Shown: piece by piece, positions 44,749 through 55,842 of the stretch
Layout: each line of letters starts with the position of its first letter
How positions within the stretch are numbered: position 1 is the first letter of the stretch
From: Thelonectria olida
Taxonomy: Eukaryota; Ascomycota; Sordariomycetes; Hypocreales; Nectriaceae
Assembly: GCA_020736575.1 (NCBI GenBank)
Contig: JAGPYM010000021.1
Location: 124,001-188,000, forward strand
Direction of reading: 5' to 3'
Length of the DNA: 64,000 bases
The notes under the pieces: generated by a model
What the model saw: the letters and a program-made list of their open reading frames with translations, nothing else
The model's database searches: none
Told to the model about the DNA's origin: nothing
Translations under genes and position numbers: made by a program

Positions 44749-47700
44749 ACCACTGAGACGCTGTTGGTTGTCGGGCTTTGCGGGGGATTAGACGTTGATA
44801 GGGGCAAAGAGAAAGAAAAATGGAAAGAAGAAAAATCGTCGGGCCAGAGGCAAATCTGAGATAAGGCTGGACCGTTTCATCCACCATCTGATTCCGTCCT
44901 CGTTCGGTGAGACCGTTTTTCTCCGTCTCGTGATGGGCTGAAGAAGGGGAGATCATTTCTCACACGGTCGGTTTCCTGATAGCCGGTACCATTTGCCATC
45001 CGAGGTGCTGGTTACATCTCTCTCATCAGCTGGACTGGTGTCTCGTCTCATTCGCCTCCCCCACACAGAGCCGTTCACTCAGTCAGGGCACATGGAAGTC
45101 GTGCCATTCCCTCCCTCCAAGGCCCTTTGGAAGCCGGCCTGCCCTTCTAGAAACAAGCACCAGCGGGCTAACAAAAACTCTGCATACGAAAACCCCCTCC
45201 CCCCAATCTAATCGTGATCAAAACTTCATTGACAAAAGATCACGAACCACGATCAACTCGTTTGCTCGCCACGCATTAATAATAAGCTTGTTGTTTCCCC
45301 AGCTTCCCCATCAAGCATCTACATAAACTCTTCAAACCTTTACAAATTGACAGTTGTTGATCTGGGGAAATCTTGCGGGGAACCGATGGCAGCCGTGGCC
45401 AAAACTGCACGACGATGCCATGTTGGGATTTTCTTCTCGTAATGAACCGTCATGGACCTTCTGTAACTGTGTTGTGTGCATCTTGAGATCCTTTGTGGGT
45501 GGTGGCCTATTGCAGAAAGCCACTTACAAATTATCGCCTCACCATTCACTAGTCACAGTCCCCTCCTTGTCTTCAGCCACGGGTAACTGCACCATGACTC
45601 TCTCTCTCTGTCTCTGCAGTAGCATGATCAACTCATCATGATCCTCCTCTCTTCCAATAGTCTCGCCTCTGCCACTTCACAGTCGGGGAACTTTTGGAAG
45701 CCCGATGGAGCAACGATCTCCCCAACGACAATAACAGGGGTCGAACAAAGGGACCCCCCGCCGCCCGTCCAAAAGGTCCCCCGTCCCCGGGCCCTTTGTC
45801 TAGCGCCTGAAGACCCCGTACCCATCGCCAGTCGGAGGAAAGACTCGCCAAGGAGAGCAGGGGGCCGGGGAGCCATGTGCGGACAGCGGTCCACTTGCGG
45901 CCCAGGGAGCCCTCGCCGCAACTTCAAATCTCGTCCAGTCTCAGGATTAGCACGCCCTTCAAACAGCTACAAGATCGATTCATGTAGCAGCCAGTTTACC
46001 CACCTGTGTACCGCCAAGCCTGGCCTTTCCGCAAGCAGTGCATGGCCCCGCGTCTTGTTCCATGCCTCTTCTCTCCCGCTTGCGCACCAGTACGGCGCGG
46101 GCAGCAGAGCCGCGACTCTAAGAGGTGCAATTGGCGTTGTGTGTAGGCTGCCACCACCCATTCTGCTGCACATCTCGAATGCTACCGTCTAATCGTTGTG
46201 CTATGGCTGCGGTTCGTCTCATGACTAGAAGACCCGGCGGCTTCTATTTACATACATGCCACTCATCGTGCATTTTGCTCGGAACACGGCATGCCAAACG
46301 CCCGCACGCCACCATCCCTGATGTCCATCACTTGCTGCGCTATTGTTCTGCTGCTTCACCAGAGCCTTGTCTGATCACTAAAACCACCATCACCACCAAC
46401 TAGCAGTAGGGACAAGAGCCCATCTCCCAACCAGGAAGGTCCTCCAACGTCTTGCCCTTTGTCTCCATCGTCACCCTTACGAATACTCCGTATCCCATCT
46501 CAAACGGAGCACCGTTCGCTCGGAAATTGGCCCACGGACATAACTAACCCAAGCACTCCTCCCGAGCCCCGTCGTATAAGCTACCATCTATCAATGCCAT
46601 AGCGTGCCCCAAATCCCGTTCCCTCTCACCCCATCAGGTGCTTTTAACAACCACCGCTCGTGCGGCAAATCGAACAGAGTGGACCTCGCTGTGGTTTGCG
46701 AGAGTAATAACCGTATCTACTACTGGCCGCTGATTGCACCATCGCACCCCGCCAGGCTCTTTTGTAGATGGCGTCTTCGCGCGTCGTCTTATTCTTACGT
46801 ACCAGCTACGCAGAGCTGTGCGCTGCGTGACGGGAGTGTGAGTGAACCGCTGCGCCGGGAGAATTGCTACCGCCTTGCCGTGGGAGAACCCATGTCTCGG
46901 ATCACCTCGCCGAAGCGAGCTGCCATTCAGCCTGCGTGCGTGAACTCAACTGATAGAGTCTCTGTCGGGATGTTTCCGTGGAACGCAGCGTCTTTTAATA
47001 GATGCACATGCCTCTTTTGATCAGCATTTCCTGATCGACCTTCCGCTTTCGACGTCGAGTTCGTCCGCTCGTAGCCTTACCATGCCGAATATCTCGACTG
47101 AAGCGATCCCGCGCGCGGGGGAGGTGGAGGGATCGTGATCCTCTTCCTCATGAGGAAGCTCCTCTGCGCGGTTGAACAATCCTTGGAGATAGACTATCGT
47201 CCATTCATTGGGTCTGGGGTGAAGTCCCCATCGCTTGTTACCATAGAGAGGGAAGTGATTAGCAATTTGTCAGCCCTAGGCAGACGAGGAGACCGGGGAA
47301 GAGAGGGCGAGGACGAGACCACTTGATTGTTTGTTTGTTCATGCCAGCACCAATTGACATGGGAATGAAGCTGCGATAACGTGTTGACCGTTGAGAAAAC
47401 GGCACAGATATCAACGATTTTGAAAAGATTGCATGACTTGAGAGGAAATCAACATGAGTTTGCTGGTGATGGGGAGAATACTACCAACTCTGGTTTGCCA
47501 CTGAAGAGTCTAGATAACTTGAATGAAGATGTCGGTAAGTACGATGTTATAGCCCAGAAGCTCGGCGAATCTCAGGCCACCCGCCACAATTGCGACAGTT
47601 CACTTGAACCTCCATCTTATTAGCACCCGGTCCGATGGGTGACTGCTCGCTGGGGCGAAAGGTCTCGCAGGACTTACCCTATTCTTAAGGATATGTCGAA

Positions 47701-47804
47701 GTTTCCAAAGTCACCGACTCTCAACATGTATTTTGATAAAACGACCACGTTTATGAAAATTAATCAAAATCATTTATTCTTTCGCTCCTACATTGTCTTT
47801 GGCC

Positions 47805-50800
47805 TTATGCCTTCTTCGGCTTCCGTCCAAACCTCTTCAACACATTCTTCCCCCTGAACCGCATCCACGTCCCAGCATACACCAGGGCGTAATTAAAAAC
47901 AATAAAGCCACAGAAGATGCCAAAATCCCTCCAGATATTCCTATAATACACGCTAAAACTCGCTCCAAAGTCGTCTCCAGTCGCATACTGACAATACTCA
48001 CACATGTCCCCATCTCCTGTTCGCACGTAACCGCCCGCCTGCTTGGCGTACGGCCCCGCGTAGTCCTCGCACGATTGCCCCGACGGCGCCTTGAAGCGCG
48101 CAAACTCGCCCGAGTTGCACTCGACGTTCTGATCGTGGATGACGGCGCCAAGCATGGCCTCGAGCAGGTAGTGGAAGGGCGTGAGCCAGTACATCCAGCG
48201 GCGCCAGAAGGTGGGCAAGCCGACGGGGGGCACGACAACGCCGCAGAAAGAGACAACGAAGAGGAAGAAGATGGGCACCAGGAGCGACGCGAGGAGCTCG
48301 TTGGGGGCAAAAGCGGCGATGGCTTGGCCGAAGCTGACGTAGTACAGCTCGAACAGGATGATGAGCAGGAAGGCAAAGCCGGATGTGAAGCTCGCGGCGC
48401 GGAAGCCAAAGACTCCCCACCACCAACAGTTGAAGTAGATGCCGCCAGCGACGATGGCGTAAGGAATCTCGGCAGCGATGGCAGCAGTGGTCCAGGCAAC
48501 CCAGCTGTAGATCTTTGCATTGCTCTCTCGCCACTGGAAGATCTGGCGAGAGTTCAGAAACACGGGCTGTAGCTGCTGGATCAATGGCGGACTGATGGTG
48601 AGTGTCATGAAGATGGAGAAGAGGCGGTTCTGGTAGTCGATGGTGGCGAAGCCGATTTTGAAAAAGGTAAAGCAGTTGAAGAGGCCAGTGAGGATGTGCA
48701 GCATGAGCTTGCCCAAGATGTAGTTGGGCGTGCGCCAGTAGGAGACGAAGGACCGCTTGAGGACGGCTACGACTTGGGTTGAGAGGGGCATGGCGTATTC
48801 GCGGTCGTCTTTGAGAGTCTTGGAAGGCTCGAGGTTGCGTCGCTGAGCGATCATTTCTTCGATTTCTTGCGAACGTGCCTCTCGCTGCTGAGACTCGGCC
48901 CAGACATCACCCCAGTCCTGACCGGCGTAGTTGGGATCGCCAGCTCCGATAGCATCGAGCATGTACTCTGCCGGGTTCGCTGTGGGTTGGCACTTGGGAC
49001 CGCCGTGGGACTCAAAGTAGTGAATCAGATCCTCGCTGTCGTGGCCGAGAGGGCCGTGGTACACGACTCGGCCGCCAGACTTGAGGAGGAGAAGCTCGTC
49101 AAAGTGTTCGAAGAGAACGGCCGAGGGTTGATGGATAGTACACAAGACAGCCTGGCCTGCGTCTGCAAGCTTGCGCAAGAATCTCACAATGTTAAAGGCA
49201 GCGCCCGAGTCGAGACCAGACGTCGGTTCGTCAAGGAAGAAGAGCAATTCCGGCTTCGACGCCAACTCGACACCGATGGTCAAGCGCTTGCGCTGTTCTT
49301 GATTCAAACCCTCACCGACCTTGCCGATGATGGCGCCAGCAATGGGTCGCATTTCCAACAGGTCGATAATGGTCTCGCAGTAATCCATCTTTTCCTGTCG
49401 CGAGACTTCCCTCGGCTGACGGAGCAGGGCCGAGAACTGCAAGGCCTCGCGGACGGTGGCAGTGGGTTCGTGAATATCCATCTGCTCTGCGAAGCCGGTT
49501 GCGCGCTGGAACGATCGAGGGAGGGGACGGCCGTCGACGAGGAAGTCACCCGTGATGGTGCCAAAGGTGAGGCGTTGGGCTAGAGCATTTAGTAGAGTTG
49601 TTTTGCCAGCGCCTGTCACGATCATTAGTACGTGAGATAACTGAGATTGAGCATTCATTACTTACCAGAGGCTCCCATAAGTGCTGTCAGCTTTCCTGGG
49701 CGGACATATCCTTGAACATCCTGCAATAACTTTCTCTCTCCGTGTTCATACGGAATCGTGTAGTTGACGTTTTGGAAAGTAAAGACAGTCTCATTCTTGG
49801 CAACCTGCTTCTCAGCATGGTTGCTGTTCTTTTCGCTGATCATGTTGTCCGTGTCCGTCACGGGCGAGACCTGGCCCGTCTCTTCATCCTTCTTGTTCTC
49901 CTTGGTTCGGCCGCCCGTGGCGATGGACTCCTCCACCGACTTGGGAACTTGGCCTCGCTTGAACACGGTAATGGCACCGCCTCCTTCGTTGGGCTTCATA
50001 AGCTCCATACCCAGGGCAGTCAAGAAAACGAAAAAGAGGAAGAAGGCCCAGAGGAAGCCAAAGTTTCGCCACAAGTGCGCCCTCGTATAGGAGAAGGATG
50101 CTTTGATGTACGCAGCGCCGTTGACAGACGATTGGCCCGGAGAAGATCCAGCGAGAGTGCAGCCTTGGTACTGTGACGATGCGCCGGGGCCTTGAGGCAC
50201 GAGATATGGAGCTTCGCACTGGAGATCAAGCTTGTAGAACTCATTCGCCATAAGGCACTCGAAGCCGTACTGAATCCAGTTAATCCACCGCAGCCAGCTA
50301 AACCAAGGATGCATCGACGACGGCGGGATCAGATAGCCCGTGTAGACGATGAGGATTTGAATGGCCACACCCGTGAAGCGCGTCGCAGTGTCCAGCGTCT
50401 TGCACCAGGCCGAGATTGCACGGAAGAAGGCGTAGGTGACCATGGTGACGAGCCAGAGAACAAGCGTCGCGATGAAGAATTGCGAAGCAGTTCGGGACAG
50501 GTTGGCCATGAAGTAGATGATGACGTTGAACAGCACAACTTGAATGAAGACCAAAGGCACGTCGACGACGGTCTGGGCAATGGCATATGCAGCAGGACGG
50601 TAGAAGGAGAAGGACTTGTGCTTGAGAAGAATGGGCTTGGACACGAACGCAGCCGTCTGCTCAGCGAGAGCCAACAGGGCGTTGAAGAGCAACAGGAAGA
50701 ACAACGTACCGCCGCGGGGAAAGGCACCCGCAGCAGATGTCGGGAGGTTGAAGAATAAGCTGCCGACAATAAGACCTTGAAACACGAGGCCTCCCCATTT

Positions 50801-52738
50801 ACCATAGAGAGAAGCTCGATCGCCCGTCATGACGAGGAACTGGCGATGAGTGCAAGCCATGACTTGCTTCATAAAGGAGATTTCGTAGTTCTTTTTGGCT
50901 GTGCGCTCCGACTCGTGCTCGCGACGCTCTTCTGCTTGCTGCCCAACTTCGCCTTCAAACTTCTGCATGTCTTGAAGATTCTTCTGATACACGTCGCTGC
51001 GGCGGTACGCAGCGTCGAATTCTTCGGGGGTTCGGGGAATGCGCTCCTCCCAGCCCTTGCGGATGCTGCGTTCATGTTCGTCCGTGACTGAGGTGAGGAA
51101 ATCTGCCGTGGTCCAGCGCTCAGGACACTCAAAGCCAAGGTTGGTAAAGTATCGTTTCGCATCCGCAGCTGGCCCGTAGTACAGACACTTGCCGTGGTCG
51201 AGAAGAAGGACCTTGTCCACAAGGTCGTACAACTGCTCGCCAGCTTGGTATAGCGAGACTGCCGTCGATGTATTGGCCATGTTGGTCATGGCGCGGATGG
51301 ACTTGATGTACTCGACGGCAGTGCTCGCGTCAAGGCCCTTGCTGGAATTGTCCCAGCCTTGAACAGATGCGCGGGTGATCATGGCCTCGGCGATGCTGAC
51401 TCGCTTCCTCTCGCCTCCAGACACACCACGAATGAACTCATTGCCAACTTTGGTGTTGAGGGTGTGCTCGATCCAGAACAGCTTCGTGACAACGCGCAGA
51501 AACTCTCGGACGTAGTCGGCACGCGATTCTCCTTCTAGACGAGACTCTTTCCCTGGCGTGCGCGTCTGGAGGGCGAATTGCAAAGTCCTTTTGACGGAAA
51601 GAGTAGCATAGTGCAAGTCGTCTTCAGGGTTGTAGATGATCTCGCCGCGGAAATCCTTGGCCATTATCGCAGCGTCTATGCCGCCGTAGCTGACGTCCCC
51701 GCTGACGGACTGGAAGCCAGCTCGTTGGTTGCAAAAGGCTTTGAGAAATGTGCTGCAGCCTGCTCCAGGTCTGCCTAGGACCAGAAGGATCTCGCCGGGT
51801 CGTACGCATCCGTCAATGTTGCTGATGAGTTCTCGAACAGGAGGCTTCGCCAGTGCTGCTTTGGCACCCTTCGTGAATAACTTGTTGAGCATGCGCGGGA
51901 GGCCGAGGAACATGTCGCCGACCGTAGGGGCTAGACTTGCACCGAGACCGACGCCGCGAACTGTCAAATCGCGGAAGATAACACCGCTGTGTCGCGTCTT
52001 CTCCCCCTCGCTTTGCGCTTGACGAGCTTGTCCGAATATGCGACTCATCAGCCGCTCAATTTCCTGCTGTTCCTCCTCATCCTCAGGCTCGAAGGCACCG
52101 GTGGTGCTCGATTTACGGCGAGAGAGGGCGCGGAAGAGTGCATCTTCGTCGCGGACGCTTTGGCTCTTTTCCAGTCCGATGGGGCTTTGTTCATGGCTGC
52201 CTGATGTTCGAGCAGCGTTCACTTGGGTGCCATCAGTGGATGAGGGGGGCTCGCTGGACGAGGTGGAGGATGTGTCGACTACGGGGCTTTCTTGCCTTCG
52301 TGAGGTGTCGACTTGGAGGGGAGGTCGATCTTGGGCTGGGGCTTGCTTGTGACGGGTTGCGTACTCTTGACTGCGAGTATGCTCTTGGCTGTGGTTTTGG
52401 CCATGATTAGACGACGAATGGCCTTCTTCATGGCCATAAGCTAGCACAATTGACCGTGGCACACTGGGTCGTCTGGAATAACTGTTCGCAGCAGCAAGTC
52501 TGGTCAAGCCATCTCTGTCATGCTGCCTCTCAGTCTGCGTGGGCGTATTATCGGTCGAGCCAACACCGGGCGTGTATCTCAAATCACCAACGTTGTCACC
52601 TCGTAGACGGTCCTGCTCACGGTGAATGTCGCCCGGCGTTTCCGTCGTTGTGGAATCGGCGTCGTCGACGGTGTAAGGCGTCTCGGGATATCCGCCGGGG
52701 ATGTCTTCGGCCCGGGGAGTTGATGCCATTGCGACCAT
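47805..52738 (-). CDS. PDR-type (ABC-G) multidrug ABC transporter
   Basis: Exons 52738-49666 and 49612-47805 give 1626 residues in the reverse order NBD1-TMD1-NBD2-TMD2 typical of full-size PDR pumps. The N-terminal 250 residues are hydrophilic and Ser/Thr/Gln-rich, longer than usual. NBD1 has the Cys-type Walker A GRPGAGCST (about 323), the signature VSGGERKRVSIAEAM and the degenerate Walker B WDNSSKGLD. NBD2 has a normal Walker A GASGAGKTT (joined across the 53-bp intron), a degenerate signature LNQEQRKRLTIG and Walker B LLFFLDEPTSGLDS. This complementary degeneracy is normal for fungal PDR proteins. Such pumps export azoles, plant defence compounds and secondary metabolites at the plasma membrane. 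The Met at 52738 is chosen (MVAMAS); the Met at 52729 is an alternative. Upstream ATGs suggest translational control. Confidence 0.95.
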
Positions 52739-53788
52739 TTTCTCGACGGGTTTGGGGAGTATCGACGGGCTCACATAGAGTGTACCTCATGGTGATGGCT
52801 TGCCTTTTGTATCTTTCTGCCATCCATCGCTGCAATGGTTGAAGCGCGAACAACAAGCATCGAGCTAAGGGTGCGCGTGTCTATGACGCCACAGGATCGG
52901 AAGCAGATGGCGGCCACGTTGAATGACGATTAAACTCGGACATCGGCCTTTGCGAAAGTGCGAAAGGGTCCGTCTTCGACGCTTCATGAGGAGAGTGAGT
53001 GTTATTGCATCGGAGGCAGCGGGACCGATCTACGCCGGGGGTCGTGGGAGCGTCGGGCCGTGTGGGGCCCATCGTCATCGACTTTTATGCCGCTAGTTGT
53101 GTGGGGTGACATTTTGGCCGTTTGACGCCTCAGGCCCTCCATGTCAGTCCCAGTCGAGGCTGTCTCTTCCTCCCACCTGTTAGTAATCGACATCTACAGC
53201 TCATCCCATCTTGGGGCCAGCTTTGAAGACGTGGACGGGAGACGGGCGCTGGACCGGAGGATGGAGCGAGTGTATCTGAGCTGTTGGAATCCGTTTTTGA
53301 GACTGACAGTCTGGCGCTTATCTAAGTCTGAACGATGATGGTAAAAACGCTCCTCGTGGATGACTCCTCAAACCCTACAGTAACAGCCATCAGGGTTGCA
53401 ATGAAGGATCGGGATGTGCTTTGGGAGTGGATCTTCACATCACAGCCCCGTCGTGCCTTGGCTGAATCGAGGTTAGAAAGAAATTTGGCCAAGAATAAAT
53501 GTCCGATCAAGTCTCAATCCGACGATGCCCCCTGTGAAGACTGCCTGTCGGCATCAGCGGAAGCCATCGAAGCTTCTCCACGTTGATAAGCTTGAAAAGA
53601 AGGATCCGTGTTGCTATTGCTGTGTTAATCCTGGTCCAAAAAGAAAACAGAAGGTGACTCGACGGGGGGAACTGCTGAGAACACTTCCTCATTGCCAAGA
53701 TTAGGAGCTTCAGCTGCTAACGCGAACCGGTTGAAAACGCCCATGTCTCCAGCGAATTATTATATCATACATCTGCGGACGATCCCAG
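52739..53788. other. Intergenic region between the ABC gene and the STAND relic
   Basis: No supported gene. A plus-strand frame at 53338-53586 (about 83 residues, MVKTLLVDDSSNPTV at its start) has no recognisable domain; it might be another relic but is not called. The minus-strand promoter of the ABC transporter must lie in the first several hundred bases. Confidence 0.4.
52771..52776 (-). promoter_or_regulatory. Start-stop uORF (ATG TGA) before the ABC transporter
   Basis: On the minus strand ATGTGA lies 33 bp before the chosen start. Another ATG at 52790 opens a frame that overlaps the main start in a different register. If both are in the mRNA, they would be expected to lower translation of the transporter. 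The transcription start is unknown. Confidence 0.4.
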
Positions 53789-54453
53789 GCCTCTGCGGAA
53801 CGAGGAGCGCTTATCCTCTTGGAGCACGTCTTAACCACGCTGACGGGATGCGTGATTACATGCTCGGATCTCCAGCTCATCATCGACGACTTGAATACGA
53901 GTCCGGACATGGGCGTGTTTGACAAGCTGAAGTGGGCGCGACAAGAGTCCAACTCAGTGTCATTGTCCAGCGCCTTCAAAATCACAAGTCGTCGCTGACT
54001 TTGATGTTGACCGTCTTGCAGTGGTCAGTCTCTTCTCATCTATCGGCTCACTGCCCTATACTAACTGTGTAGTGAAACGATGCAAAAGGCTGAAAACTCG
54101 ACTCGTCGTCTTTGTGCTGTTGTCGACGAACTGCTGAGGAGCAACAAAGATCTTTCTGATCTCATCAGAGGCCTGGAACGAGAAGGATAATTATTGCGCA
54201 GTCGGCGAGTGTACGGGGTGATGCATTCACTATCCGATAGAACAGACGCTCGAAGGCCATTTCATTCATCGAAACCATTGCGTCTAGTTTGAACTTCACC
54301 TTTGACGAGGACTTGGAGGCGTCCCGCGTTTATAATCGTGCCATATGCCGATTTCGCGGTCTCGGGAATGTCCAATATCGCAAGCTCGCGTCGGAACTGT
54401 TCCAAGCTGCAAACCTTCGGAAAGACGAAGAGGGCCCAAACAAAGGCCTATAG
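53789..54453 (+). pseudogene. Decayed N-terminal domain of a STAND/ankyrin-type fungal protein
   Basis: Conceptual translation shows pieces of the helical N-terminal domain found before NACHT, ankyrin or similar repeats in fungal STAND-like proteins. From 53789 one frame reads ALILLEHVLTTLTGC and VFDKLKWARQES. Around 53950 the frame breaks by one base and continues as LSVIVQRLQNHKSSLTLMLT. An apparently intact intron (54024-54072, CTAAC branch point) joins to CETMQKAENSTRRLCAVVDE and SNKDLSDLIRGLEREG, ending in a stop at 54188-54190. A further in-frame block at 54292-54453 contains FTFDEDLEASRVYNRA and then stops. The order matches that family as I remember it. The frameshift and stops indicate a relic; no NTPase or repeat domain remains. 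Family assignment is from pattern memory and is moderately sure. Confidence 0.55.
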
Positions 54454-54553
54454 ATGGCTTCCTGAGACAGCCCAACGCCGAGAGTGGCTAAACGAAAAAC
54501 AATTGCTCAGCGACAGTCGACGGCTCAGTCCGACGATTTTCGGTATTCATGGT

Positions 54554-54958
54554 TGATGATACCTCCTCACCTCAAGCATATCGATGTTGACAAGACAAAC
54601 GTGGGCTGTAGTAAAGATCCTTGGAATGTTGATTACCCTGCTATGACATCGTGGGGCGTCGTCCACGGGCCATTCACTGATCTAGGAAGTATGTTGAGAC
54701 TGATGAATGTCTTGAAGATAGAGACCAGCCAATACAAGGAAGAAAACAAACCCACAGAGTTAGAAATCGGGCTGGAGGTTGGCTGGGAGCGGCAGAGGCC
54801 GTCCGTAGCTCCCGCAATTCGAAAAGCTTCGTGCCGAAGCAAGTCTTCTCCATGTTTGCCGAGACGGCTTTGTATAAGATCTGCATGAGCTGAAAGCGAG
54901 ACAAGACTGGCGTAAGACAATGTGGCGTTCTCATGCTCTGGATTCGGAAATTGCATAG
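54554..54958 (+). pseudogene. Possible coding relic of unknown family
   Basis: One frame contains a protein-like stretch (YPAMTSWGVVHGPFTDLGSM, LEVGWERQRP). About 54830 another frame continues with ASLLHVCRDGF, an internal stop, then LKARQDWRKTMWRSHALD and a stop at 54956-54958. The composition looks like decayed coding sequence and could be the remainder of the STAND-like gene just upstream, but I cannot name a domain. Confidence 0.25.
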
Positions 54959-55043
54959 CGTAGTGGAATGATCCGTTGCTGTCAAGAATGTCAGCTCATT
55001 GCGTAGATTGTGTCTTCTTTGGTGTTGGGAGACACCAATTACA

Positions 55044-55051
55044 TATATAAA
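55044..55051 (+). promoter_or_regulatory. TATA box of the 75-residue gene
   Basis: TATATAAA lies about 100 bp before the start codon and is followed by a C/A-rich leader with CAAC-type words, the normal look of a fungal promoter and 5' UTR. Confidence 0.65.
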
Positions 55052-55151
55052 GAGGGAAGAGAGCCCCCGGAAGATATCTCCATCCTGACCACAACCTTCT
55101 ACACAAATTCAAACAGCAACAACTTTACAAGCTTTCGCTTCCAACATCATC

Positions 55152-55552
55152 ATGGCCGACCGCGTCGTAGGACATCATCACCAACCACTTGACTCGCGCC
55201 AGAGCTAATTAGATCTACAGAGAATTCGCTACACTTTCAAGGGCATAGATGAGTATGACGGGTTGAATGAAGTACTCAGGCAGTATGTGAATCATCACGC
55301 AACCGTTGCGAATTCAGTCTAATACGAGTATCACCCAGGATCATCCAGCAAGACACCGGCGCTGACTTCTGGCTCGAAACCCCGTCTATGCCACCCATGG
55401 GCTTTCCTCCGTAAGTACCTACCAAAGCACTCATCCGCTTCGAGCGTCGAGGGCTAATTTAAACAATGTGCAGACCCCTGAGCACCGAGGGTGTTGACAG
55501 GTTGAAGAGTCTCGAGGGTGTTAATGTTGAGAAGTTGCCGCAGGATGATTGA
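55152..55552 (+). CDS. Small four-exon gene of unknown function (75 residues)
   Basis: Exons 55152-55166, 55221-55282, 55339-55410 and 55474-55552 add up to 228 nt, exactly 76 codons with the stop. The introns are 54, 56 and 63 bp, with donors GTAGGA, GTATGT and GTAAGT and acceptors CTACAG, CCCAG and TGCAG. A CTAAT branch-like word is seen in introns 1 and 3, and in intron 2 as CTAATAC. The protein starts MADRVRIRYTFKGIDEY, continues with a helix-like DGLNEVLRQIIQQDTGADFW, then a Pro/Met-rich turn (PSMPPMGFPPPL), and ends DRLKSLEGVNVEKLPQDD. It is acidic and soluble, with no signal peptide and no Cys. A TATA box and typical leader precede it. It lies between a STAND-type relic and a P450 gene. 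I do not recognise a family. Being real is supported by the consistent splicing; function is unknown. Confidence 0.75.
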
Positions 55553-55842
55553 TCTAGCTACCTCTCCACGGCGTGGAAGGTGTGCACTGATATCTGCCAC
55601 GATAGTATAATCAATTACCATAGTTCCGTTCCGTTTGCTTGTCTTGCCCATGCTGTAGTTGCTGCTATCTTGCGACATCGTGACCGATAACATCCAAGTA
55701 GGAGCCAAATTGGACCTACCAATTTCTGATCGGAAGAAGTGTCAAGTTTGAACTGGTGATCTTCGTTCCGAGCCAGGTGCCTAAAGATTCTCAAGAAACT
55801 GCCCCATTTGCCCTGATTCTTCCTAAGTTCCTCCCATACTCA

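Larger units (their letters stand above)
42556..47804. other. About 5.2 kb without a supported gene
   Basis: Upstream of the PTR2-like gene and downstream of the ABC transporter gene. Frames up to about 280 residues exist (for example 42702-43538 +), but they lack recognisable domains and overlap each other on both strands. A G14 run (43374-43387) and an ACC repeat (44730-44748) mark the region. It should hold the PTR2 promoter; the remaining sequence is unexplained. Confidence 0.45.
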
